DNA of 64,000 nucleotides, taken from NCBI RefSeq assembly GCF_004214935.1, contig NZ_SFCC01000009.1:1-64000 (forward strand), given 5' to 3'. Within the stretch, counting starts at the first letter, position 1. Every line of letters starts with the position of its first letter. Of the stretch, positions 55,385 to 63,666 are shown one piece after another. A program made the position numbers and the translations under genes. The DNA is from Amycolatopsis suaedae. GTDB lineage: Bacteria; Actinomycetota; Actinomycetes; Mycobacteriales; Pseudonocardiaceae. The notes under the pieces were generated by a model that saw nothing but the letters and a program-made list of their open reading frames with translations, had not been told where the DNA came from and did not search any database.

Positions 55385-56629
55385 GTGATGGGAAAGGCGA
55401 GTGCCGTCGTGCAGTGGGAGTGCCGGACGCGGGTTCATGCCGGTGAGGACGCCTGGAACCTGGCGGCATCCGGGGGCATTCTCCGGCCGCGGAGCGTGCT
55501 GGTCCTCGGTGCCGGATTCGCGGCGGCGAACTTCGGTCTCGTAGAGGACATCCGGCGCACGCTCGACGTGCCGTCCGAGCTGGTCCATCTGGTCAAGGCG
55601 CCTGCCACCGTGGATCAGGTCGAGTCCCTCGCCGCGGTGCTGGCCCGTGGTTCCGCGGAGAACGTGGTGGCGATCGGAGGCAGCTCCGTACTGGACGTGA
55701 CGAAGCTCGCCTGTCACCAGTTCGCAGACGAGCGAACACTGCCGATCGTGCGCGCCCGTGGAGCGCGCCGGGGTGTGATCGCATTACCCTTCGAGGCGCC
55801 CGAGCGAGTCAGGCAGGTACTGGTGCCCACCACGATCGGTCCCGCCGCGGAGATACGTCCCTATGCCGCGGTGCGGCTTCGCGGGCATCAACGCCTCGTG
55901 TACGGCCCCGCACTCCCGCCTCCGCACGCGATCATCGACAGCGGTTTCACCGAGTCCTTGGCGAGGCAGTCGATTCTGGACGGGCTGCTGTTGTCCCTGA
56001 CGCGATTCGTGGAACCACATGTGGAGGGTGGCGACCGTGGCGTGCTGATGACGGCGGCCGTCAGGGCCGCCGCGAGCATACTGGCCTCACTCGGCTTCCG
56101 CGCGAAGGACGCCGAGCTCTCGGCGTCCGATCGCTTGCTCGCCTGTTATCTGAACGCCGCGCAGAGCGGTCTGGTTTTCGCCGGACGACACCCTTATGTG
56201 AGTATGACCTGGGTCATCGCGGCCGAGTTGATGGGGGTGCTGGACGTCCGCCCGGTGACCGCGCTGGCCGCTGTGGTGCCGTCGCTCTGGCGGCGGATCG
56301 AGGACGGTGACCGGCGATTCGGTGACCGGGAGCGGCTTCGGGAGGCATGGGAACGGATTCGGGCTGCGGGGTCCGTGGATCTGCCGGAGGACCCGGCGGC
56401 GGGGATCTCCGTGTTGATGCGGTCCTGGGGAATCGAGAGTGACGTGGTGTGCACGGAACGGGCGGCGGTACTGGCCGCATCACGCGCTGCTCGCTTCTGG
56501 GGCGGCAACCTGTCGGCGGTTGCCGGAGTTCCGGTCGCGGACCTCACCCGCCTGATCGCCGACTCGGTGACCCTGAGTGACCAGATCCGGACCGCCGGTG
56601 CGTCGGAGCCCGATCGTCCGTTGTCCTGA
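55385..56629 (+). CDS. Iron-containing alcohol dehydrogenase-fold protein with altered metal site
   Basis: A 414-residue protein of the Fe-ADH / dehydroquinate synthase fold. The nucleotide-binding part is recognisable (VVAIGGSSVLDVTKLA and VPTTIGPAAEIRPYA). The usual metal ligands of the C-domain (DxxxH, then H...H) are mostly replaced: DGLLL stands where DALTH is expected, and only GRHPYVS keeps a histidine. It may be inactive as a dehydrogenase or act on an unusual substrate, as some synthases of natural products do. The start GTG at 55385 lies 10 nt after GGAGGT; the ATG at the next codon is an alternative. Confidence 0.72.
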   Translation: MMGKASAVVQWECRTRVHAGEDAWNLAASGGILRPRSVLVLGAGFAAANFGLVEDIRRTLDVPSELVHLVKAPATVDQVESLAAVLARGSAENVVAIGGSSVLDVTKLACHQFADERTLPIVRARGARRGVIALPFEAPERVRQVLVPTTIGPAAEIRPYAAVRLRGHQRLVYGPALPPPHAIIDSGFTESLARQSILDGLLLSLTRFVEPHVEGGDRGVLMTAAVRAAASILASLGFRAKDAELSASDRLLACYLNAAQSGLVFAGRHPYVSMTWVIAAELMGVLDVRPVTALAAVVPSLWRRIEDGDRRFGDRERLREAWERIRAAGSVDLPEDPAAGISVLMRSWGIESDVVCTERAAVLAASRAARFWGGNLSAVAGVPVADLTRLIADSVTLSDQIRTAGASEPDRPLS

Positions 56630-56852
56630 CCATCCCGTCCGCTGTCCGTAATGCCTGCCCGACCGGCCATTCGGGAAAATCGGCCCCACCTGCGTTGGTG
56701 TTTATTTTTTCACTCTGCGACCGTGAATTCGAATACACCCCACTAGGGCGATCCTTTTCGTGTCCGCTTGTTGTGGCTACTCGATTTAGTCATAGTAATT
56801 CTCGATCCCCGAGGTAAGGGGGCTGTCGAGATAAAAGTGGGAGATTCACTCC

Positions 56853-58535
56853 ATGAGTAACGGGAAACGGAAGCGCGGGGGCCTGAAGTCCCTCATGCGT
56901 GTGGCTGCGGTCACCACGCTCGGCGCAGCCCTGGCCGGCGGGGTCATCGCTCCAGGGGTCGCGGCGGCCGATGACAGCTGGGTGCCGCTGACGAAGGCCC
57001 CAGGCGCACCGGAACGCATGCAGTTCACGGTGGACCAAGAAGATGGTGTCGCGGTTCCTGGTAAGAAGACGACGGTCGCGGTCGAGTGGAGCCTGTGGAA
57101 CATCTGGTCACAGTTTCAGGCCGACAAGGCCGGCAACGGCGATCTCAACGCCTGGCACGACCTGCTGAAGGTCGGCGCATGGCAGACCGCCACCCTGATG
57201 CTGGAGGGCCAGCCGTGCGAGGCCTACAGTGCCGACCAATCCGGCTCGCAGAAGTTCGAGCTGGGAGAGGCCGGGGGGTTCAATCTCGAGCCAGTGGACG
57301 CCGTCGGGCTAGTCGGACAGGTCCGGAACCTCGTCGCGGATCTGGTCAGCGGAGTTGCCGGCGACAATGCCGTCTCGGAATTTGTGAACACGAAGGTGCG
57401 GGCCACCTGCACGTTCATCGTGCCGGAGAACCCGGGTGACGTCATCACCGTCGGCGGTGATGTGGGGTTGAACAACCTCTTCGGCCTGGTGCACAGCACC
57501 GAGACGGGTAGGGCCACACTGCCGGTCAAGGCGCCCAAGGCACCGCTCCAGCCGCAGATCGCGCTCGCCGGCGTCCAGGCTGAGCTCGAGGCGGGAGCCC
57601 AGCTCCACGGTACCGCTGAAGCCGGCACCGACATCTATCTGCGGGTGAACGGAAACCCGTTCCCCCAGTTCAAGACGGTCACGGACAAGCAGGGCAACTG
57701 GACGCTGAAGCTGCCGGAAGAGTGGAAGCCGGGCGAGGGATACCAGGTCCAGGCGGTTTCCCAGCGGAGCGAGGGAGGGCTGACGGCCACGTCGGACAGC
57801 AAGTTCATCACCATCAAGTCCGGCGAAGCACCCGCCCCCGTGGTGACGAAGCCGGTGATCACCTCGCCCGCCGGTGACGTGCGGCCGGGCGACGAGCTGA
57901 CGGTGACCGGCAGCGACGGCAGTGTGTTGACCGTCGTCGACCAGAACGGCACGCAGATCGCCGGGCCGGTCGTGGTCGCCGATGGCAAGGCTCGTATCAA
58001 GCTGCCGGCGGACCTGAAGGACGGCAGCCAGATCAAGGTGATCGCCAAGCCGAAGGACGGCAACGGCAAGCCGGTGGAGTCCGACCCGAAGCCGGTCAAG
58101 GTCGAAAAGCCGGAGTTCTACCAGATGGTGGTACCCACCGCGAAGCCAGGCACGACCGACTTCCTTGACGTCAACTTCGAGCCGAAGAACGGTGACATCC
58201 TCAGCATCGCGGGCAAGACGGTGACGCTGAAGGCGCCGAGTGGGTTCTCCTTCGGTGACGTGTCCTACGTGATCGTCGGTAACAACGGCAACGGCGAAGG
58301 CCACGGGATCAACAACCTGGTCAAGCGCAACGATGACGGGACGATCGCGGTGACGTTGCCATCGGCCGAGGAACTGAAGAGGACCTACTCGGACGGCATC
58401 AAGGCGTTCAAGCTCTCGATCACGGCCATCGCCAAGGCGGACGCCGACGCGACCGTGGGAGGGAGGACCGATGGTCAGGCCACCCTCGACGGGTACCCGC
58501 CGGTGATTCTCGAGGCGACCGTCATCAAGCCGTAG
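56853..58535 (+). CDS. Large secreted repeat protein, surface-associated
   Basis: A 560-residue exported protein. Signal peptide about 1-38 (cleavage near AAA-DD). The first 180 residues form a domain with two cysteines (QPCEAY, ATCTFIV); then come beta-sandwich modules, including one with TAEAGTDIYLRVNG and GNWTLKLPEEW (carboxypeptidase-regulatory/Ig-like) and PVITSPAGDVRPGDELTV. No LAxTG signal or membrane anchor is present, so it is free or non-covalently bound. A long terminator follows. The role is unknown; an adhesin or matrix protein is plausible. Confidence 0.75.
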   Translation: MSNGKRKRGGLKSLMRVAAVTTLGAALAGGVIAPGVAAADDSWVPLTKAPGAPERMQFTVDQEDGVAVPGKKTTVAVEWSLWNIWSQFQADKAGNGDLNAWHDLLKVGAWQTATLMLEGQPCEAYSADQSGSQKFELGEAGGFNLEPVDAVGLVGQVRNLVADLVSGVAGDNAVSEFVNTKVRATCTFIVPENPGDVITVGGDVGLNNLFGLVHSTETGRATLPVKAPKAPLQPQIALAGVQAELEAGAQLHGTAEAGTDIYLRVNGNPFPQFKTVTDKQGNWTLKLPEEWKPGEGYQVQAVSQRSEGGLTATSDSKFITIKSGEAPAPVVTKPVITSPAGDVRPGDELTVTGSDGSVLTVVDQNGTQIAGPVVVADGKARIKLPADLKDGSQIKVIAKPKDGNGKPVESDPKPVKVEKPEFYQMVVPTAKPGTTDFLDVNFEPKNGDILSIAGKTVTLKAPSGFSFGDVSYVIVGNNGNGEGHGINNLVKRNDDGTIAVTLPSAEELKRTYSDGIKAFKLSITAIAKADADATVGGRTDGQATLDGYPPVILEATVIKP

Positions 58536-58577
58536 CGGTACCGATCAGTCAAGACGGTTTGCATCCTTCGCAGTAAT

Positions 58578-58620
58578 TCATCGACGTGGCCGGAACCGCC
58601 GGTTCCGGCCACGTCGATGA
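58578..58620 (+). terminator. 21-bp hairpin after the secreted repeat protein
   Basis: Positions 58578-58598 (core GACGTGGCCGGAACCG) are fully complementary to 58600-58620. This is the longest perfect hairpin in the window and separates the secreted-protein gene from the glycan operon. Confidence 0.85.
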
Positions 58621-58678
58621 GCTCGGTCCGACCAGAAGCTCAGTCAGCGCAACGTTCGGAAACTCATCTGGAGAGATC

Positions 58679-60880
58679 ATGTCCACACTGGACAACCCGG
58701 TGGTGAACCAGGTCGCGGATCCGGAGCAGCCGCGCTCCGGCGGCCGGCTGCCGTCGCCGGCAGCTGCCATCGCGGCGGCAAGCGGGCGTGCGCCGGCCGA
58801 GGTCGTCGACGACTGGGTCAAGACCGGTGATCCGGCTCAGGTCACGGATCTTTTCGCCCTGGCACCAGGGATTCCGGCGACAGTTCTGGTTGTGCACGAC
58901 GGTGGTGCCGAGGTCCCGAAGGTGTTCAGTCAGGCGGCCCACGCGTGGATCGCCTTCCGCGAAGGTGCGGCAGGTACGAGGCTCACCGCGGTCGGCGACC
59001 GGCTGAACAGGAAGATCGCTGTCACCGAACCGGATGGTGCCGTCGACTTCCTGCCGATCGACGAGGAGTCGGTGACCGGCATCATCGCTCCGGACGCGTT
59101 GCGTGCCTGGGGCGAGTACCTGGACGATCCGGACACCACCGCCCGTCCCCAGGGAAGCGGCCTGTGGCGGCTGGGTTACCTGGTTCTGGTTCCGGTGGTG
59201 CTGGCTCTGGCGTTTCTGTTCTTCCGGGTGACGATGGACGACTCGTTCATCACCTGGCGATACGGCAGGACGCTCGTCGAGCACGGGGTCTGGAACTGGA
59301 ACAGCGACGGCCCCCTGGTCGAGGCGTACACCAACCCCATCTACGCGGCGCTGTCGATCATCCCGGCCTTGCTCGGGATCTCCGCCGAACTGTTCTTCAA
59401 GATCCTCGCGGTCTGTATCGCCATCGGCTACGTCGTCGTCGTTCGCCGGGCCCGGTTGCCGAAGGCTCAGGAGTTCGTCCTGATCGCGGTCGCACTGGCC
59501 AGTCCGGTCTTCCATCTCCAGCTGTTCATGGGGCTGGAGACGGTGTCATTCGCGTTGCTGGTCGGCTGGTTGTTCGCGATCGTCTACCGCCGCGGTGCGC
59601 TGGGCCCACTCGGGTTCGTGGTGGCAGGTGCCGTCGCGCTGAGCAGGCCGGAAGGCATCGTGCTGACCGCCGTGGCCATCGGTTGGTCGCTGCTGATCGA
59701 CCGTGGCAAGGCCAACCGGCGCGGAGCGTTCATCGTGCTGATCGGATGGGCGATCTACTGGGGTGCTCGGTGGTGGTACTTCGGCTCGTTCTTCCCGAAC
59801 ACGTTCTACAAGAAGACCGGCGGCGACGAACCGTTGCTGATCCGGGTCATGCAGACGCTGCCGATCGCCGGCCCGATCCTGCTGCCCGTCCTGATCGGTC
59901 TCGTGCTGGGCTTCACGCTCTACCGCCGGGTCACCGGGAAGTCACTGCTGTCGCGGACCGAGACGCTGCGTGACGCGGTGCCGGTAGTGCTTGCGGTGAC
60001 CTCGGCCCTCGTGGTGCTCGGCGTGTACCGGCAGTCCGACCTGGTGATGGACACCGGGAACCGATTCTATTGGCAGTTGCTGTTCCCCGTGGTTTTGCTG
60101 GTGCTGAGCAGGCCGGTCCGGCTGGGATCCGGCGCCGCCGTCGAGGAGCGGGGCCGGCAGCGCGGGATGGCATTGGCAGCGGTTGCCTTGGCGACCGCCA
60201 CCGTCATCCTGTGGGCGCCCGCGGAGTTGTCGACGGGGGTCGCGATCGGGACCGGGATCGTGGCCGTGGCCGTGGCGGCGGGCGCCATGCGCAAGATCGC
60301 GGCGGCCACCGTGCTCGCCGCGGTCGGGCTGTCCACCGTGATCGGCTTCGGTGAAGCCACCGAGATGACCAGCATGCTGGCCTACCGCTACCGGCTGGCC
60401 GCCGCGCACGAAGCGGTCGGCAAGGCGATTTCCGATGCCGCGCCGCCCGACGGCGCCGTCGCCGTCGCCGATGCCGGTGTGCTGCCCTACTCGGCAGACC
60501 GCCGGGCAATCGACATCGCCGGGCTGGCGACGAGCGAGTCGGTCGACGGCATCCTCGACAGTGCGTTCCTGGAGGGCCAGAACCTGCAGCTCGCCATCCT
60601 GCTGTCCAGTTCGAACGACGCCGGGTCGGTTTGGCGTGCGCACGCCGCCGAATCGGTGCACGCCTACGTGAGCGACCCGAGCCGCGACTTCTGGTCGGCG
60701 CCCGCGGCGGAGTTCGCGCCGAACTACCACCTCAACTACTGGATCGGTCCGCAGTGGCGGGGCAGTGACCTGTCCCAGCGGCTCAACCAGGTGTACCAGG
60801 AGTCCTGGCGGCAGAACGACAGGTCCGACACGGAGATCGTGATGGACAACGTCTGGAACTTCTCCTTCCTGGGCAGGTAG
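58679..60880 (+). CDS. AftB-like GT-C glycosyltransferase with extra N-terminal domain
   Basis: A 733-residue protein with about ten membrane helices from residue 165 on. The first outer loop carries DDSFITWRYGRTL and VEAYTNP, the motif set of the arabinofuranosyltransferase AftB family, which uses decaprenyl-phosphate-arabinose outside the membrane. It probably adds arabinose or a related sugar to an envelope glycan. The N-terminal 160 residues form a soluble cytoplasmic domain not seen in AftB. GGAGAG precedes the ATG at 58679; the longer open frame overlaps the terminator and is rejected. Confidence 0.82.
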   Translation: MSTLDNPVVNQVADPEQPRSGGRLPSPAAAIAAASGRAPAEVVDDWVKTGDPAQVTDLFALAPGIPATVLVVHDGGAEVPKVFSQAAHAWIAFREGAAGTRLTAVGDRLNRKIAVTEPDGAVDFLPIDEESVTGIIAPDALRAWGEYLDDPDTTARPQGSGLWRLGYLVLVPVVLALAFLFFRVTMDDSFITWRYGRTLVEHGVWNWNSDGPLVEAYTNPIYAALSIIPALLGISAELFFKILAVCIAIGYVVVVRRARLPKAQEFVLIAVALASPVFHLQLFMGLETVSFALLVGWLFAIVYRRGALGPLGFVVAGAVALSRPEGIVLTAVAIGWSLLIDRGKANRRGAFIVLIGWAIYWGARWWYFGSFFPNTFYKKTGGDEPLLIRVMQTLPIAGPILLPVLIGLVLGFTLYRRVTGKSLLSRTETLRDAVPVVLAVTSALVVLGVYRQSDLVMDTGNRFYWQLLFPVVLLVLSRPVRLGSGAAVEERGRQRGMALAAVALATATVILWAPAELSTGVAIGTGIVAVAVAAGAMRKIAAATVLAAVGLSTVIGFGEATEMTSMLAYRYRLAAAHEAVGKAISDAAPPDGAVAVADAGVLPYSADRRAIDIAGLATSESVDGILDSAFLEGQNLQLAILLSSSNDAGSVWRAHAAESVHAYVSDPSRDFWSAPAAEFAPNYHLNYWIGPQWRGSDLSQRLNQVYQESWRQNDRSDTEIVMDNVWNFSFLGR

Positions 60881-60885
60881 CGGCC

Positions 60886-62250
60886 ATGTTGAGCACATTG
60901 ATCGGGGTCTTCACCTACACCAGCAGCGCCGTCTTCATCACGTACGTGTGTGCGATCGTGGTGCCGTTCGTGAACCGGAGGACGCTTCCCGAAGGCAACC
61001 AGCACGAGTTCGAGTGGCATATCTTCGTGCCCTGCCGGGACGAGGAAGCCGTGATCGGTGACACGATCTTCCGATTGCGGGCGACGTTCCCCGAAGCACA
61101 CGTGTGGATCATCGACGACGACTCGCACGACGGCACGGCGCAGGTGGTCACCGCGCTCATGCATGCCGCCGGCGAACCCGACCCGCTGATCCATCTGGTA
61201 CGCAGGCGCCCCCCGCACGCGCGCACCGGGAAAGGCGACGCCCTCAACGCGGCCTACCGGGAGCTCGCAGCCTGGCTGGGCAGGCACCAGTCCTGGGACA
61301 AGGTCATCGTCGGCGTCGTCGACGCGGACGGGGTGCTCGCGCCCAACTGCCTCGACGTGTGCGCCGCGGACCACCTCTTCGGCAATGGCGCGGTAGGAGC
61401 CGTGCAGGTCGAGGTCAGGATGCTCAACCGCCACATCGAGCCGGACTGGCCCGGCCGCTTCAGGCGCTGGGTCGGGCTGAAACTCGTCCAGCTCCAGGAC
61501 ATGGAGTTCCGCACGGCGATTTCGGCCATCCAGAATTCGCGGACGTACGCCGGGACAGTGGCGATGGGTGGCAACGGCCAGTTCACCAGGATGTCGGCGT
61601 TGCGCAGCATCGCCCAGGGAACCGGCCAGCCCTGGCGCGGTCTGCTGCTGGAGGACTACGAACTCGGCCTGCATCTGCTCATGGCGGGGTGGCGTACCGC
61701 GTGCACCTCCGACACCCATGTCTCCCAGGAGGGGCTGTACAGCCTGCGGCGATTCATCACCCAGCGAACCCGGTGGGGGCAGGGAACCATGCAGTGCGTC
61801 CGGTACCTGCCGGCGGTCTGGCGGTCGCCGCATTTCCGGGCGGTGGGTGTCACCGAGATCAGTTACTACCTGATCCAGCCGTGGCTGCAACTGGTCGGTG
61901 CGCTCCTCTATCCGATCCCCCTGCTGCTCCTGCTCTGGCAGATGATCGACGATCCGTCGAGACTGTCGACCGCGCTCACCGGTAGTGGCTGGCTGATGCT
62001 GATTCTGTTCCTGGTTCTGGCCACCGGACCCTTCGTGGTCTGGGGGTTCATCTACCAGTACCAAGGCCGCCGCGAACCCGGCTTCCTCACCGGTCTCGGT
62101 ATGGGACTTGGTTTCGCACTGTACGTGTGCACTTTCTACGTCACCTCGGTGCGCGCACTCTGGCGGATGGTCAGAGGCCAGAACGGCTGGTCCAAGACCC
62201 GGCGCAACGCCGAGGTGGTGACCGGCCGGGAGGTCGCCATCGAGGCGTGA
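60886..62250 (+). CDS. Processive family 2 glycosyltransferase
   Basis: A 454-residue membrane synthase of the cellulose/hyaluronan/PgaC type. One N-terminal helix (about 5-27), then the GT-A domain with IDDDSHDGT (about 82-90), GKGDALN, VDADG and EDYELG, and the processivity motif QRTRWGQG, followed by about three or four helices. It should polymerise a sugar from a UDP- or GDP-donor and extrude the chain. It starts 5 nt after the GT-C gene, and the WecB epimerase two genes downstream may supply ManNAc or GlcNAc donors. Confidence 0.88.
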   Translation: MLSTLIGVFTYTSSAVFITYVCAIVVPFVNRRTLPEGNQHEFEWHIFVPCRDEEAVIGDTIFRLRATFPEAHVWIIDDDSHDGTAQVVTALMHAAGEPDPLIHLVRRRPPHARTGKGDALNAAYRELAAWLGRHQSWDKVIVGVVDADGVLAPNCLDVCAADHLFGNGAVGAVQVEVRMLNRHIEPDWPGRFRRWVGLKLVQLQDMEFRTAISAIQNSRTYAGTVAMGGNGQFTRMSALRSIAQGTGQPWRGLLLEDYELGLHLLMAGWRTACTSDTHVSQEGLYSLRRFITQRTRWGQGTMQCVRYLPAVWRSPHFRAVGVTEISYYLIQPWLQLVGALLYPIPLLLLLWQMIDDPSRLSTALTGSGWLMLILFLVLATGPFVVWGFIYQYQGRREPGFLTGLGMGLGFALYVCTFYVTSVRALWRMVRGQNGWSKTRRNAEVVTGREVAIEA

Positions 62251-62302
62251 CCGGACCGAAATCCTTGTCCAACAGTTCTCCGAAAGTGAAAGAAGGAAAC
62301 GA

Positions 62303-62473
62303 ATGTACAAGCCAGGAACCGCCGGCGTCACCGGAGGAGTGGGCACACTCGCGGTGACCGGTGCCGGTATGAGCTGGTGGATCTCACTGGCGGTGACCCT
62401 GGTCATCGCGGGCACGTTGGTCGTGCTGTTCGCCCGCCGCCGCAGGCGTCTCGCCCGAGAGGATGGAAGCTGA
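62303..62473 (+). CDS. 56-residue LAVTG sortase-substrate micro-protein
   Basis: A very short protein: MYKPGTAGVTGGVGT, then LAVTG at residues 16-20, a hydrophobic helix (about 24-44) and a basic tail RRRRRLARE. This is a bare class E sortase sorting signal with only 15 residues before it and no signal peptide in front, so the N-terminus would have to be moved out by the helix itself. AGAAGGA precedes the ATG. It lies between a GT2 synthase and WecB, with a class E sortase beyond, so a role as a wall-anchored acceptor or assembly factor is likely. Confidence 0.8.
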   Translation: MYKPGTAGVTGGVGTLAVTGAGMSWWISLAVTLVIAGTLVVLFARRRRRLAREDGS

Positions 62474-62475
62474 CG

Positions 62476-63666
62476 ATGTCGCGGGAGATCATGCTGTTCG
62501 CCGGCACCAGGCCGGAAGCCATCAAGCTGGCGCCGGTCGCGTTGTCCGGCACCGAGGCCGGGTTTCTGACCACGATCGTCGCCACCGGTCAGCACCCCAC
62601 CATGGTCGAGCAGGGGCTGGCGCCGTTCGGCCTCTTCCCGGATTTCCAGCTTGAGCTGTCCAGAGTGGATGGATCACTGAGTGAGCTGTGCACGCTGATG
62701 ATGCCCGCTGTGGACGAGCTGCTGGCCGAGCGGGATCCGGCAGCGGTAGTGGTGCAGGGTGACACCGCGACCACACTCGTCTGTGCGCTGGTGGCGTTCT
62801 GGCGGCGGATCCCGGTGGTTCACCTGGAAGCCGGGTTGCGCACGGGCGATCTGGCCTCGCCGTTTCCGGAGGAAGCCAACCGGCAACTGGTTTCCCGCAT
62901 CGCGTCACTGCATCTCACGCCGACGCCCGCCGCCGCGACGGCACTGGTGACCGAAGGCGTACCGGCTGAACTGATCGAGACGACCGGCAACACCGTGGTC
63001 GACGCCGCGCGCTACATCGCCGCGCGGGACCTGCCCCCGAGCAACCCCGCGATCGCGGCGGCAGGGCAAGGCGCAGGTCCTTTGGTGCTGGTGACCGTGC
63101 ACCGGCGGGAGTCCTGGGGGCACGGCATCGCACACGTCCTCGAGGCGGTACGCGGCATTGTCCGTGAGTTCCCGGACGTCAGCATCGTGCTGCCGGCGCA
63201 TCCCAATCCGGACGTGCGCAGGCAGGTCGTGCTCACGCTCGGTGACCAGCCGAACGTCACGATCACCGAGCCGCTCGACTATCCGGACCTGGTCTGGACG
63301 CTGAGCAGGTCGGCACTGGTGATCACCGACTCCGGCGGTATCCAGGAGGAGGCTCCCACCTTCCGGGTGCCCGCACTCGTGGTTCGCGAGACGACCGAGC
63401 GCCGCGAGGCGGTGGAGGCCGGGCTCGCGCGGCTGGTCGGCACCGACAGCCCGACCATCGTCGCGGCCGCACGAGAGATCCTCAACGGCGACAGTGTGTT
63501 GCCGGAGGTGGCCAATCCGTTCGGCGCGGGCGACGCCGCGGACCGCTCTGTCGCGGCGATCGGCCGGATGCTCGGTGTGGACGGCCGGAAGGTGGCGGGT
63601 GGGGATCCGCTCATGGCTGTCCGCCAGACGTCGTGGAGTGCACGGACGTGGGGCAACAGGCCGTGA
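62476..63666 (+). CDS. wecB: UDP-N-acetylglucosamine 2-epimerase (non-hydrolysing)
   Basis: A 396-residue enzyme converting UDP-GlcNAc to UDP-ManNAc. GTRPEAIKLAPV at about 9-20, QGDTAT, HLEAGLRTG, the histidine motif VHRRES and TDSGGIQEEAP are all present. It gives sugar donors for surface glycans. It begins 2 nt after the micro-protein gene and overlaps the sortase gene by 4 nt, so the whole set is one operon. Confidence 0.92.
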   Translation: MSREIMLFAGTRPEAIKLAPVALSGTEAGFLTTIVATGQHPTMVEQGLAPFGLFPDFQLELSRVDGSLSELCTLMMPAVDELLAERDPAAVVVQGDTATTLVCALVAFWRRIPVVHLEAGLRTGDLASPFPEEANRQLVSRIASLHLTPTPAAATALVTEGVPAELIETTGNTVVDAARYIAARDLPPSNPAIAAAGQGAGPLVLVTVHRRESWGHGIAHVLEAVRGIVREFPDVSIVLPAHPNPDVRRQVVLTLGDQPNVTITEPLDYPDLVWTLSRSALVITDSGGIQEEAPTFRVPALVVRETTERREAVEAGLARLVGTDSPTIVAAAREILNGDSVLPEVANPFGAGDAADRSVAAIGRMLGVDGRKVAGGDPLMAVRQTSWSARTWGNRP

